Source: Palsa-504 sp963753195 (lineage in GTDB: Bacteria > Actinomycetota > Actinomycetes > Streptosporangiales > Streptosporangiaceae). Taken from it: a stretch of 64,000 bases of DNA. Where the stretch lies: positions 62,001 through 126,000 of the forward strand of contig CAVWBH010000005.1 in NCBI GenBank assembly GCA_963753195.1, in the 5' to 3' direction. Below, one piece after another: positions 45,204-54,486 of this stretch. The notes beneath the pieces are model-generated. The model saw only the letters and a program-made list of their open reading frames with translations, ran no database searches and was not told the DNA's origin. The position numbers and the translations under genes were made by a program. Position 1 is the first letter of the stretch. Each line of letters begins with the position of its first letter.

Positions 45204-47090
45204 ATGACACCGACTCCGGACCGGCCCCCCTGCGCCGCCCTGTCCTGCTCGCTCGCGGCGCTGGCGCTTGCTGCCGTTCTCACGCTGGGCCTCGCCTGGC
45301 TGCTGGCCGGCGCGCCCGGCTCCGCGCAGGCCAGCCGGACGCCCGCGCCGGGAAGGCCGGATCTCGGACCGAACGTCTACGTCTTCAGCCCGAGCATGCC
45401 GCCGAGCCGCATCCAGGCCACCGTCAACTCCATCGCCAGCCAGCAGGCCAGCAGCCAGTTCGGCAGCCGTCGTTACGCGCTGCTGTTCCAGCCGGGCACC
45501 TACGGCTCCGCCGCGGACCCGCTATTCCTCCAGGTCGGCTACTACACCAGCGTGGCCGGCCTCGGAACCTCGCCGGGCGAGGTGATCATCAACGGCGCCG
45601 TCGATTCGTTCAACCAGTGCCTCCCGGCCACGTCTTCGGGCAGCGCCAACTGCACCGCGCTGAATAACTTCTGGCGCTCGCTATCGAACCTGACGATCAA
45701 CTTCCCGGCACCGCCGACGGGCGCGCCGTGCCAGCAAACAGCCGAATTCTGGGCGGCGTCCCAGGCCGCACCCGTGCGGCGGGTTGAGTTCAACGGGTTC
45801 ACCTCGCTCATGGACTACTGCTCCAAGCCCGGCTACGCCAGCGGCGGCTTCATCGCTGATTCGGAGTTCTCCGGCCCCGCCGTGCTCAACGGCAGCCAGC
45901 AGCAGTACCTGGTCCGGAACAGCACGCTGCACGGCTGGAGCAACAGCGTGTGGAACCAGGTGTTTGTCGGGGACGTGGGGGCACCTGGGCAGAAATTCGG
46001 CGCGGGCGCGCAATACACGACCCTGGCCGCCAGCCCGGTCACCGAGGAAGCGCCCTTTCTGCAGGTGGACTCCGGCGGGAACTACAGCGTGTTCGTTCCG
46101 GCCGTGCGGCACGGCTCGGTGGGACCGTCCTGGACCAGCGGCGCCGCGTCCGGCCATGCGCTGCCCGTTCAGCGGTTCTTCATCGCCGCTCCCGGCGACC
46201 CGGTGTCAGCGATCAATGCGGCGCTGGCCCGGGGGCAGGACCTGATCCTCACCCCCGGCGTCTACCACCTGGACCAGAGCATCGAGGTCACCCGGCCGGA
46301 TACGGTGGTGCTCGGCCTCGGCTTTCCCACCCTGGTGCCGGCGAACGGCATCATCGCGATGCGGGTCGCCAGCGTCCAGGGCGTGAAGCTGTCCGGGATG
46401 ATCTTCGCGGCCGGGCCAGTGAGATCCCCGGTACTACTACAGGTGGGCCGCCAGCCTGGGCTCGGGCCAGCAGACCCGGCCGATCCCACCCTGGTGCAGG
46501 ACGTGTCCTTCCGGCTCGGCGGCGCCGCGGCGGGCCGGGCGGCCACCAGCCTGGTCATCGACAGCTCCCAGGTGATCCTCGACGACATCTGGGCCTGGCG
46601 GGCCGACCACGGCGACGGGGTCGGCTGGACCGACAACTCCGGGGCCACGGGCCTCGACGTGGAGGGGGACGACGTGACCGCCTATGGCCTGTTCGTCGAG
46701 CACTACGAGAAGGACGAGGTGATCTGGAACGGGCGGGACGGCACGGACATCTTCTTCGAGAACGAGATGCCGTACGATCCCCCGAGCCAGGCCGCCTGGC
46801 GGGCCAGTGCGGCGACCGACGGGTACCCGGCGTTCCTGATCACCCGCCGCGCGGCCGGCTTCCACGGCTACGGGATGGCCAGCTACAGCTTCTTCGACCG
46901 CGGCGTGCCGATCCAGGCCACCGCCGCGTTCCAGACCGCCGGGCCGCCCGGCAGCGAACTGCACGATCTGCTCACGGTCTTCCTCAGCACGGCCGGGTCC
47001 GGCGGCATCGAGCACGTGGTGAACGCCGCCGGGCGGTCATCGACGGCCGCGAACCCCGATGCCGCGGTGGATGTGGTCAGCTATCCGTGA
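45204..47090 (+). CDS. Secreted right-handed beta-helix-like protein
   Basis: 628 residues. Signal sequence (CAALSCSLAALALAAVLTLG), then a repetitive beta-rich body: YALLFQPGTYG, YYTSVAGLGTSPGEVIINGA, NNFWRSLSNLTI, NSTLHGWSNSVWNQVFVGD, LILTPGVYHLDQSIEV, VILDDIWAWRADHGDG and DVEGDDVTAYGLFVEHYEKD. The pattern of short strands with Asn/Gly turns suits a parallel beta-helix of the pectate-lyase/GH55 type. Close relatives in databases sometimes carry the name 'adenylyl cyclase', which the sequence does not support. It probably binds or cleaves a polysaccharide outside the cell. Its end overlaps the next, convergent gene by 14 bases. Confidence 0.75.
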   Translation: MTPTPDRPPCAALSCSLAALALAAVLTLGLAWLLAGAPGSAQASRTPAPGRPDLGPNVYVFSPSMPPSRIQATVNSIASQQASSQFGSRRYALLFQPGTYGSAADPLFLQVGYYTSVAGLGTSPGEVIINGAVDSFNQCLPATSSGSANCTALNNFWRSLSNLTINFPAPPTGAPCQQTAEFWAASQAAPVRRVEFNGFTSLMDYCSKPGYASGGFIADSEFSGPAVLNGSQQQYLVRNSTLHGWSNSVWNQVFVGDVGAPGQKFGAGAQYTTLAASPVTEEAPFLQVDSGGNYSVFVPAVRHGSVGPSWTSGAASGHALPVQRFFIAAPGDPVSAINAALARGQDLILTPGVYHLDQSIEVTRPDTVVLGLGFPTLVPANGIIAMRVASVQGVKLSGMIFAAGPVRSPVLLQVGRQPGLGPADPADPTLVQDVSFRLGGAAAGRAATSLVIDSSQVILDDIWAWRADHGDGVGWTDNSGATGLDVEGDDVTAYGLFVEHYEKDEVIWNGRDGTDIFFENEMPYDPPSQAAWRASAATDGYPAFLITRRAAGFHGYGMASYSFFDRGVPIQATAAFQTAGPPGSELHDLLTVFLSTAGSGGIEHVVNAAGRSSTAANPDAAVDVVSYP

Positions 47091-47295
47091 CCCGCCGGCC
47101 CTCGGCGTTCTCGTCGTCGGGGAGGCTGGGGCCGGGCTCGGGGGTGATCTTGCGGAACTGCTTGTTCATCGAGCGGACCAGGAAGACCAGGGCGACGGCC
47201 ATCGCGGCCACGACCAGGAACCCGGCGACGCCCGCGCCGATGTCGTCGGGGTTCGGCGAGGAAGCGGCGACCGCCGCGAGGGCGCCGAGGGTCAC
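47077..47295 (-). CDS. Small single-pass membrane protein downstream of mca
   Basis: 72 residues from GTG 47295, which overlaps the mca stop (GTGA). One helix (VAGFLVVAAMAVALVFLVRSM) followed by a basic then acidic tail (NKQFRKITPEPG). Small membrane proteins of this kind commonly follow mca in actinomycetes. Function unknown. Confidence 0.75.
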   Translation of the reverse strand: MTLGALAAVAASSPNPDDIGAGVAGFLVVAAMAVALVFLVRSMNKQFRKITPEPGPSLPDDENAEGRRVTDS

Positions 47296-48182
47296 AGGCT
47301 CACCCTCTCCCGGACGCCGGCGAACAGGTCATCCTCCGGCAGCTCGGTATCGACAACTGACCTAGCCAGATGATAGTCCTCCGTCGGCCACGCGGCGCGC
47401 TGCACGTCCAGGGGGCAGGAGAACCAGGCGCCGTTCGGATCGACCTGGCTGGCGTGCGCCTTCAGCGCCTCGTCCCTGACCTCGAAGAAGTCGCCGCACG
47501 GCACCTTCGTGGTGATCTCCAGCTCGGCCCAGTCCTCGCCGCGCCGCTTCACCCGCTCGGCGTAGATCTTCTCGTACGGCGAGTCCAGTTCGCGGCGCAC
47601 CATCTCCTCGTGCAGCGCGGCGTACTTGCCGCGGTGGAACGTCACGAAGTAATAGAGCTTGAGCGGCTGCCACGGCTCGCCGGTCCCGGGATAGGCATCC
47701 GGGTCGGCGGCGGTCTCGAAGGCCGCCACGGCCACCTTATGGGTCATCACGTGGTCGGGGTGCGGGTAGCCGCCGTTCTCGTCGTAGGTGATCATCACAT
47801 GCGGCCGGAACTCCCGGACGGCCCGGACCAGCGGCTCGGCCGCCTCGGCCAGCGGGGTGAGGCCGAAACACCCTTCGGGCAGCGGCGGCTTCGGGTCGCC
47901 CTCGGGCAGGCCGGAGTCGACGAACCCGAGGAAGCGCTGCTGCACCCCGAGGATCTCCCGGGCCCGGGCCATCTCCTCCCGCCGGGTCCTGGGCATGTCC
48001 GCCTTGACCTCGGGCCGGTCCATGGCCGGATTCAGCACGCTGCCGCGCTCCCCGCCGGTCAGCGTGCACACCAGGACCTGCGCGCCCTCGCTGACGTAAC
48101 GGGCCGTGGTGGCCGCGCCCTTGCTCGACTCATCGTCGGGGTGGGCGTGCACGGCCATCAGCCGGAGCTGGCTTCGCAACAA
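47292..48182 (-). CDS. mca: Mycothiol S-conjugate amidase
   Basis: 296 residues. Zinc enzyme that cleaves mycothiol conjugates to mercapturates and glucosaminyl-inositol for toxin export. Seen: MAVHAHPDDESSKGAATTARY (zinc His/Asp/Asp, shown without its last residues in the family pattern), CTLTGGERGSVLNP, ITYDENGGYPHPDHVMTH and KLYYFVTF. The start is one of two adjacent TTG codons after GAGGGAGAC; family N-terminus LRLMAVHAHP fits. Its presence indicates a mycothiol-making actinomycete. It is divergent from greA. Confidence 0.93.
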   Translation of the reverse strand: MLRSQLRLMAVHAHPDDESSKGAATTARYVSEGAQVLVCTLTGGERGSVLNPAMDRPEVKADMPRTRREEMARAREILGVQQRFLGFVDSGLPEGDPKPPLPEGCFGLTPLAEAAEPLVRAVREFRPHVMITYDENGGYPHPDHVMTHKVAVAAFETAADPDAYPGTGEPWQPLKLYYFVTFHRGKYAALHEEMVRRELDSPYEKIYAERVKRRGEDWAELEITTKVPCGDFFEVRDEALKAHASQVDPNGAWFSCPLDVQRAAWPTEDYHLARSVVDTELPEDDLFAGVRERVSL

Positions 48183-48200
48183 CTGTCTCCCTCAGGTAAA

Positions 48201-48259
48201 CAACTCTGGTGACGCCAACACCCGTTTACCAGCCCGACATTCCCGGTCCACCAGAGTTG
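48201..48259. promoter_or_regulatory. Long inverted repeat between mca and greA
   Basis: CAACTCTGGTG at 48201-48211 is the exact reverse complement of CACCAGAGTTG at 48249-48259, 37 bases apart. A nested GGTAAA/TTTACC pair lies at 48195-48229. The position between divergent starts suits a shared operator or looped binding site. Confidence 0.4.
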
Positions 48260-48275
48260 GTAAGCTTCCGCATTT

Positions 48276-48293
48276 GACTAGATCGCTCTAGTC
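48276..48293 (+). promoter_or_regulatory. Palindrome overlapping a likely greA promoter
   Basis: GACTAG-ATCGCT-CTAGTC overlaps a TTGACT that resembles a -35 box, about 90 bases before the greA start. A repressor here would block RNA polymerase. No regulator is identified. Confidence 0.4.
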
Positions 48294-48384
48294 ACCGACG
48301 CTAGTTAGCCTCAGCAGATTACCCCCGAGGACCGCCGATGGTCCCAGCGGACTTGCCAGTCCTGCACAGTGCCAAGGAGTACCC

Positions 48385-48885
48385 GTGACCGAGACGCGTG
48401 AAGAGAGCGTCACCTGGCTGACCCAGGAGGCGTTCGACCGGCTCAAGGCAGAGTTCGAAGATCTCTCCGGACGAGGCCGCATCGATATCGCGAAGAAGAT
48501 CGAGGCGGCCCGCGAAGAGGGCGACCTGCGGGAGAACGGCGGTTACCACGCGGCCAAGGACGAGCAGGGCCAGATCGAGGCGAGGATCATCCTCCTCCAG
48601 CACATCCTGGAGAACGCCCGCGTCGGCGCCCCGGCGCGCACGGACGGCGTGGTGGGGCCGGGCATGACGGTCACCATCCGGTTCGTCAGGGACGAGGAGG
48701 AGGTCACGTTCCTGCTCGCCTCCCGCGAGGAGAGCGGCTCGCCGATCGACGTCTACTCGCCGCGCTCCCCGCTCGGCGCCGCGATCATGGGCAAGAAGAT
48801 CGGGGAGAAGGCCACCTACTCCCTGCCGAACGGCCGCTCCAACACCGTCGAGATCCTGGAAGCCGTCCCGTACGTCGGCGTCTAG
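48385..48885 (+). CDS. greA: Transcription elongation factor GreA
   Basis: 166 residues. Rescues backtracked RNA polymerase by stimulating transcript cleavage. N-terminal coiled coil with WLTQEAFDRLKAEFEDL, the tip segment AREEGDLRENGGYHAAKDEQG carrying the acidic residues, and a C-terminal FKBP-like domain (SPLGAAIMGKKIGEKATY). The GTG 48385 start gives the actinobacterial N-terminus. mca-greA divergence is an actinobacterial arrangement. Confidence 0.95.
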   Translation: MTETREESVTWLTQEAFDRLKAEFEDLSGRGRIDIAKKIEAAREEGDLRENGGYHAAKDEQGQIEARIILLQHILENARVGAPARTDGVVGPGMTVTIRFVRDEEEVTFLLASREESGSPIDVYSPRSPLGAAIMGKKIGEKATYSLPNGRSNTVEILEAVPYVGV

Positions 48886-48900
48886 AGCCCGTCATAGGCC

Positions 48901-48935
48901 GAACGGGCAGCGGTATCACTAACCGCTGCCCGTTC
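48901..48935. terminator. Hairpin between convergent greA and transporter gene
   Basis: 14-base arms 48901-48914 and 48922-48935 with a 7-base loop, in the 76-base gap between the two stops. It can terminate both. Confidence 0.75.
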
Positions 48936-48961
48936 CGGCTTTCCGGGGGAATCGCCCCCGG

Positions 48962-50584
48962 TTACGACACGAGCTCGGCCTGCTGGCTCGCGGTCTCGCC
49001 GGGGTCCGGGGCCGCCCGGCCGCGCAGCGGGACCTCCTTGATGAACAGGGCGAGCACGAAGACCGCCGCAGCCGCCGGCAGGGCCCAGATGAACACGCTC
49101 TGCGTCGCGTGCGAGATGGCGACGAACACGTCGTGCTTGACCACCGCGGGCAGCGAGTTGACCATCGTGGGGTCAAGCTGGCCGCCGCTGGCACTGACGT
49201 GCACCCCATGGGATGCCGCGCTGGCCAGCGAGCTGATCAGCTCCCGGGTGAAGATGGCGCCGAACGCGGCCACGCCGAGCGAGCCGCCAATCTGCTGGAA
49301 GAACATCCGGGCGCTGCTGGCCACGCCCATGTCCTTCTGCTGCACGCTGTTCTGCGCGATGAGCGAGACCATCTGCATGAGGAAACCCATGCCCAGGCCG
49401 AGGACCGCGTAATAGATCAGCGAGGTCGTCTTGGCCGTGTGCGGGCCCAGGTGGGTCAGCAGGAACATGCCCACGAACATGATGGCCCCGCCCAGCACGG
49501 GGAAGATCTTGTACCGGCCGGTCCTGGTCGTCACCTGCCCGGACACGATCGAGGTGATGGTCGACCCGATCATCATCGGGGTCAGCATCAGGCCGCTCAG
49601 CGTGGGCGAGGCGCCCTGGACGGTCTGCTGGTACAGCGGCAGGAACGTCATCGCGCCGAACAGGGCCAGGCCGGTGAGGACGGTCAGGGCCATGGTGACG
49701 GAGAAGTTCCGGTTCTTGAACACGTGCAGCGGCAGGATCGGCTCGGCGGCCCGCGTCTGGCGGTACAGGAACCCGGCGGTGGCCGCGGCGGTGAGCAGGG
49801 CCAGGCCGATGATCTGCCCCGAGCCCCAGCGGTACTCGGTGCCGCCCCAGGTGGCCAGCAGGATCAGCGAGGTCGCGGCCACCGCGAGCAGGCCGCCGCC
49901 GAGGTAGTCGATCTTGTGGCCGACCCGGTGCGCCGGCACGTGCAGCGTGGCCATCAGGTAGATCAGGGCGGCGCCGCCGACCGGGATGTTGATGTAGAAG
50001 ATCCAGCGCCAGGAGAAGTTGGTGGTGATGAATCCGCCCAGCAGCGGGCCGCCGATGGTGGCCAGCATCATTATCACCATCATGTAGCTCATGTAACGGC
50101 CGCGCTCGCGCGGCGCCACGATGTCGCCCATGGTGGCCATCGCGCCGACCATCAGGCCGCCCGCGCCCAGGCCCTGGACGGCCCGGAAGGCGATCAGCTG
50201 GGCCATGGTCTGGGACAGGCCGGACAGCGCCGAGCCGGCCAGGAAGATCAGGATGGCGGCGATGAAGAACCTCTTCCGCCCGTACATGTCGCCGAGCTTG
50301 CCGTAGAACGGCGTGGTGATCGTGGACGCGAGAATGTAGGCGGTCACCACCCAGGACAGGTGCGCGACCCCGCCGAGGTCGCCGACGATCCGCGGCAGCG
50401 CGGTGCTCACAATGAGCTGGTCGAGCATGGCGAGCAGGATGGCCAGCAGCAGCCCGGGCAGCACGATCATCACCTCGCGATGCGCGAGGAACTGCCCGTT
50501 CGGCCCGGATGACCCGTCGGCCGCTGCGGCCGCCCCCGTGCCGCCGCCCGGCCCGTTCGTCCCAGGCCCCGATGCTTCCGCCAC
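48962..50584 (-). CDS. DHA2-family (EmrB/QacA) multidrug efflux transporter
   Basis: 540 residues, about 14 helices. Seen: LLLAILLAMLDQLIVSTALP with the DHA2 motif D1, WVVTAYILASTITTPFYGKL, GDMYGRKRFF (motif A), FRAVQGLGAGGLMVGAMATM (motif B region) and the motif C-like IGGPLLGGFI. Proton-driven drug export. The gene is divergent from a TetR regulator with palindromes between, so it is most likely repressed by that protein and induced by a substrate. Confidence 0.92.
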   Translation of the reverse strand: MAEASGPGTNGPGGGTGAAAAADGSSGPNGQFLAHREVMIVLPGLLLAILLAMLDQLIVSTALPRIVGDLGGVAHLSWVVTAYILASTITTPFYGKLGDMYGRKRFFIAAILIFLAGSALSGLSQTMAQLIAFRAVQGLGAGGLMVGAMATMGDIVAPRERGRYMSYMMVIMMLATIGGPLLGGFITTNFSWRWIFYINIPVGGAALIYLMATLHVPAHRVGHKIDYLGGGLLAVAATSLILLATWGGTEYRWGSGQIIGLALLTAAATAGFLYRQTRAAEPILPLHVFKNRNFSVTMALTVLTGLALFGAMTFLPLYQQTVQGASPTLSGLMLTPMMIGSTITSIVSGQVTTRTGRYKIFPVLGGAIMFVGMFLLTHLGPHTAKTTSLIYYAVLGLGMGFLMQMVSLIAQNSVQQKDMGVASSARMFFQQIGGSLGVAAFGAIFTRELISSLASAASHGVHVSASGGQLDPTMVNSLPAVVKHDVFVAISHATQSVFIWALPAAAAVFVLALFIKEVPLRGRAAPDPGETASQQAELVS

Positions 50585-50633
50585 CTGCCGCTCCTCTGCG
50601 TCGTCCCGTCCGCGGCTCGACCAGATACACTAC

Positions 50634-50651
50634 TTACCGGTCGGCAGGTTA
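50634..50651. promoter_or_regulatory. Probable TetR operator 1
   Basis: Imperfect inverted repeat TTACCGGTCGGCAGGTTA between the divergent transporter and regulator starts. It shares the TTAC...GG core of operator 2. Confidence 0.5.
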
Positions 50652-50664
50652 TATGTTAAAATGC

Positions 50665-50686
50665 TTACTAACCGGCCGTCAAGTAA
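50665..50686. promoter_or_regulatory. Probable TetR operator 2
   Basis: A 22-base inverted repeat with outer arms TTACT and AAGTAA around an ACCGGCCGT centre, within the A+T-rich intergenic DNA, about 31 bases before the TetR start. A typical site for a TetR dimer. Confidence 0.6.
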
Positions 50687-50716
50687 ATTAGACTTAACTC
50701 GAAGGGTACGACGGGA

Positions 50717-51364
50717 ATGCAGGACGAGGGGTCTGGTGCGGCTACGCGGGTCGCGCCCGCGGCGCACGACCGGGGCGGCAGGCGCGCCTCCGGCCCGGGC
50801 GGGGGGTTCGGCACGCCCCGCACCGATACCCGGTCCCGGGCGCAGAAGGTGGCGCTCGAGCTGTTCGCCGAGCAGGGCTACGAGAAGACCTCGCTGCGCG
50901 AGATCGCCGAGCGGCTCGGCGTGACCAAGGCCGCCCTGTACTACCACTTCAAGTCCAAGGAAGACATCGTCCACAGCTTCACTGACGATTACTTCGAGGA
51001 GATCGACCATCTTCTGGACTGGGCCAAGGACCAGCCGCAGACCGAGGAGACCCGGCGCGAGATCCTGGACCGCTACGTCGGTATCGTGCTGGCCGGCAGC
51101 GAGGTGTTCCACTTCCTGGAGCAGAACCGGGCCGCCGTGCAGGGCATGGAAGCGGGCAAGGAACGCTTCGCGCGCTTCCGTGACCGGCTCGATGCGCTGG
51201 TCGACCTGCTCGCCGGTCCCGACGCCTCGCTGCGCAGCCGGGTCCGCGCCACCACCGCCGTACTGTCGATGGGCGCGACCTGCCTGCTGTACCTGCAGCA
51301 GGTCGACGACCCGGACAAGCTCCGCGCCATCGTCCTGGAAATCGCCGCCGACCTGATCCACTAA
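50717..51364 (+). CDS. TetR-family transcriptional regulator
   Basis: 215 residues from ATG 50717. After a disordered Gly-rich N-terminus of about 35 residues, the TetR DNA-binding domain: SRAQKVALELFAEQGYEKTS, LREIAERLGVTKAALYYHFK, SKEDIVHSF. The C-terminal ligand domain is helical (EVFHFLEQNRAAVQGME). It probably represses the divergent transporter and itself. Ligand unknown. Confidence 0.92.
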   Translation: MQDEGSGAATRVAPAAHDRGGRRASGPGGGFGTPRTDTRSRAQKVALELFAEQGYEKTSLREIAERLGVTKAALYYHFKSKEDIVHSFTDDYFEEIDHLLDWAKDQPQTEETRREILDRYVGIVLAGSEVFHFLEQNRAAVQGMEAGKERFARFRDRLDALVDLLAGPDASLRSRVRATTAVLSMGATCLLYLQQVDDPDKLRAIVLEIAADLIH

Positions 51365-51373
51365 CCGGCGCGC

Positions 51374-53101
51374 TCATCCGCGTCTGGTGCGGGCCGCGGC
51401 TTGCGCTGATTCCTGGCGCGCGAGTTCCAGGCTGTGCCGTGAGGCCAAGGTCTTCGGGTGATCGGCGCCCAGCAGTGCCTCGCACGCAGCCGCGTTCTTC
51501 TCGAACAAGACGACAGCCTCGGCTGGCCTCCCCGTGGCCCGGTACACGCTGCCAAGATTGTTCCGCGACGCGAGGGTGCTGGGATGGCCGGCGCCGAGCA
51601 GCTGCTCCTCGGCCGCGAGAGCCCGCTCGAGCAGCGGCACCGCCTCAGCCACCCGGCCTGCCTCTCGGTAGGCGAGCGCCAGGTCGTTCTGTGCGCGGAT
51701 GGTGTCAGGATGACCGGGGCCGAGCAGACGCTCAAGCTCCGCGGTCAGCGGCTCGCCGATGGTGACGGCAGCTGGCATGCTGTCGCCCAGCTCGATCAGG
51801 TGATGCATAGCGAGAGATCGCAGCTGTATCAGCAGTCCCGGCGAGCTCCTCGCCGGCCTCGGCGGGCCGCTGGCGCATTATTCAGCAACGCCATGACCTG
51901 GCCGAGCATCTCCCTGACCGCAGCCTGATCGCCTCGCTTCACGAGGGCCTCGGCCGCGGGTCCCAGGGTGGAGGCGGCCGCCCGGAACGCCGCCGCCAAG
52001 CGTCCCCGCTGGGCCGCCTCTTCGCGGACCGCTCGCGCCACCAGGCCGTGCACGCTGACGACCTGGCCGTCGAGGCTGAAGCCCAGCAGGGACTGTTCCC
52101 TCAGCCGCTCCAGGGCGTGGTCCACCATGGGCGCGGCCACCCGGCGCCCGCGGCCGAGCAGCGTGCCTGCCTGCCCCGGCGGCACGCAGCAGGTCGCGGC
52201 GAACCGCGGCCGGGGACAGCATGGCCATGAGCTCCATGACCCCGGTGCACACGCCGAGCCGGTCGGCAGCATAGGCGGCCTCCAGGGACAACGCCGCCGC
52301 CTCAGCCACACCCTGCGGGTAGGGCTGCTCGCGCCCGCCTGGCCCGTCCCCGGTCCGCAGCGCGCGCAGTTTCGCCAGGTACTCCGCGTACCCCAGGTGC
52401 TGGCCGGCGATCACCGCCGCGGCCAGGTCCAGCGCCAGCGGCAGATGCGCCAGCTCGGCGGCCACGGCCGAGGCGCCGGCTTCGTCGGCCAGGCCAGTCC
52501 GCCCGTCCAGCACGGCCAGTGCCTCCTCGGCGCTGAACGCGTCTACGGGCAGACTTGTCCCCAGCTCCGCCATCGGCTCACCAGCCGCGGTGATCAGTAC
52601 CCGGGCCGCGCCCGTGGCTGGCACGAAGGGCCGCAGCAGGCCAGCATCCCGCGCGCCATCGAACACCAGCAGGCAACGGCTCCCGTCAGCCTCCAGCCAG
52701 TGCCGGACCAGCCGGCCCACGTCTTCCGCGCCGCGGCCGGAACGGTGATCAGACAGCCCGGCGGCTTCGGCCACCGCGGCCAGCCCGGCGATCAGGCTCT
52801 GGTGATCCTGAGCGTCAACCCACGCGATCAGCCGCCAGCCGCCCGCCAGCCTGGCCCGCGCGTAGGTAGCGGCCAGCTCGGTCTTGCCCACTCCGCAGGC
52901 GCCCGTGAGCACCGCCGCCGACGGTGCTTGGCCGGCCTGGGTCAGCTGGGCCAGCAGTGCGGGCCTGGGCTGGAGACCGGGCCGGGGCGCCGGGATGTTA
53001 CCGACGACGACCTGCTTGTTGACCATGGCCTGGACAGGCCGCTCTAGGGTGGGCGGCTCTCCCGTTCTAGCCGCAGGATGACGAACGACCGTGGGATCCA
53101 C
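51374..53101 (-). pseudogene. NB-ARC-TPR protein gene with several frameshifts
   Basis: From GTG 53101: VVVGNIPAPRPGLQPRPALL, a P-loop TGACGVGKTELAATYARARL, CLLVFDGARDAG (Walker B-like), LPLALDLAAAVIAG (GLPL-like). The frame breaks at about 52175 (an extra G in GGGG), resumes with LGRGRRVAAPMVDHALERL, and breaks twice more near 51860 and 51845. It then continues as TPRs (GPGHPDTIRAQNDLALAYRE). Such STAND ATPases sense signals and oligomerise. With three shifts this copy is probably dead, although its P-loop is intact. It is a diverged paralogue of the broken gene at 56.5-58.5 kb. Confidence 0.75.
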
Positions 53102-53338
53102 TGTCAGGCCTCTAGAGGTTGCCAGGCTCTGCGCAGGAGCCGCAGCGACGTCGTAATTACGTAGATTTACATACCCGCTCTAGCGGGGATAAACGAGACA
53201 CCTTCCCCTCGGCGGCCGGCCGGTCCCGGGTCACCGGTAGTCCCGGTGTTCGGAAGGCTACTGTCCGTGCCGGTAGAATTTTTGACCCAGCCGTCTTGAC
53301 TTGCTCGCCCATAGAAGATGTGAGAGGAGGCCCGGCGG

Positions 53339-54448
53339 ATGCTCGGGGAGAGCCCGCTCGCGCTGGTGGCGCTGGCCGGTCAGATGGTAGTCGCCGCCGC
53401 GGACACGGACGGGTGGGAGACAGTAGAGCACGGATACGCTCAGCTGCTTGGCTGCGGGGACGCCGAGCAGACTCGGCTGGCGGAGCAGTGGCTGAAGGAG
53501 ACACGCGAGCAGCTCGCAGGCCGGGCCGGGGCCAATGCGGAGTTGATCCGCACCGCTCTGGCGGGCCGGTGGGCCGGGCGGCTGGCGGACTTGCTCGAGG
53601 AGAATCCGGGCGCCGAGACTGAGCTGCGGGTTCTCATTCAGGAAAGCCAGGCGATAGTGCCTGGCGAAAATCTGCCGGCGCCCGGCCATGCGGTCTCCGC
53701 CGATGGCGATGTGAGCGACTTCGCGGCCGGTCCCGAGCACCCCGGTGCCCTGGCCACGCAGAGCGAACTCGCCTACGCGGCCGGGCAGGCCGGGGACGCG
53801 GCCGGCGCGCGGGACCAGTTCGCCGCGCTACTTCCGGTCGCCGAGCGCATCCTCGGCCCCGAGCACCCCGACACCCTCGCCGCGCGCGCCAGCCTGGCCT
53901 ACTGGACCGGGCAGGCCGGGGACCCGGCCGCGGCCCGGGCCCAGTTCGCCGCGCTGCTTCCGGTCGCCGAGCGCATCCTCGGCCCCGAGCACCCCGATAC
54001 CCTGACCAACCGCCACAACCTGGCCAACTTCGCGGGCTACGCGGGAGACGCGGCCGGCGCCCGGGACCAGTTCGCCGCCCTGCTCCTCGTCCGCGAGCGC
54101 GTATTCGGCGCGGATTCTCCCGACACCGCGGTGGCCAGGTTCAACCTGGCCTACTGGACCGGGCGTGCCGGGGCCCCGGCCGCCGCCCGGGACCAGTTCG
54201 CCGCCCTGCTCCCCGCCCGCGAGCGCGCGTATGGCCCGGACCACCCCGACACGTTGGCCGCGCGGGAGGAACTCGCGTACTGGACCGGATGCGCCGGGGC
54301 CCCGGCCGCCGCCCGGGATCAGTTCGCCGCGCTGCTGCCGACCTACGAGCGGGTCCTCGGGCCCGAGCACGCCGAGACTCTGGCGGTGTGGTACCAGCTG
54401 GCCCACTGGACCGCGCTAGCCGGTGACGAGGCCGCCACCCAGGACTAG
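53339..54448 (+). CDS. TPR-repeat protein (kinesin-light-chain-like repeats)
   Basis: 369 residues from ATG 53339, with AGGAGG eight bases upstream. Residues 1-110 form a domain seen at the front of many actinobacterial TPR/STAND proteins (DGWETVEHGYAQLLG, AGRWAGRLADLLEENP). Five or more 42-residue TPRs follow with the phrase LGPEHPDTLA.R..LAYWTG.AGD.AAAR.QFAALLP. It has no ATPase domain, so it is a scaffold or partner rather than a full STAND protein. Intact, unlike the two NB-ARC-TPR genes flanking it on the other strand. Confidence 0.8.
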   Translation: MLGESPLALVALAGQMVVAAADTDGWETVEHGYAQLLGCGDAEQTRLAEQWLKETREQLAGRAGANAELIRTALAGRWAGRLADLLEENPGAETELRVLIQESQAIVPGENLPAPGHAVSADGDVSDFAAGPEHPGALATQSELAYAAGQAGDAAGARDQFAALLPVAERILGPEHPDTLAARASLAYWTGQAGDPAAARAQFAALLPVAERILGPEHPDTLTNRHNLANFAGYAGDAAGARDQFAALLLVRERVFGADSPDTAVARFNLAYWTGRAGAPAAARDQFAALLPARERAYGPDHPDTLAAREELAYWTGCAGAPAAARDQFAALLPTYERVLGPEHAETLAVWYQLAHWTALAGDEAATQD

Positions 54449-54486
54449 CTGGCTGCCTGCGGCCAGCCCGCCGGCGGCAGGTCCCG

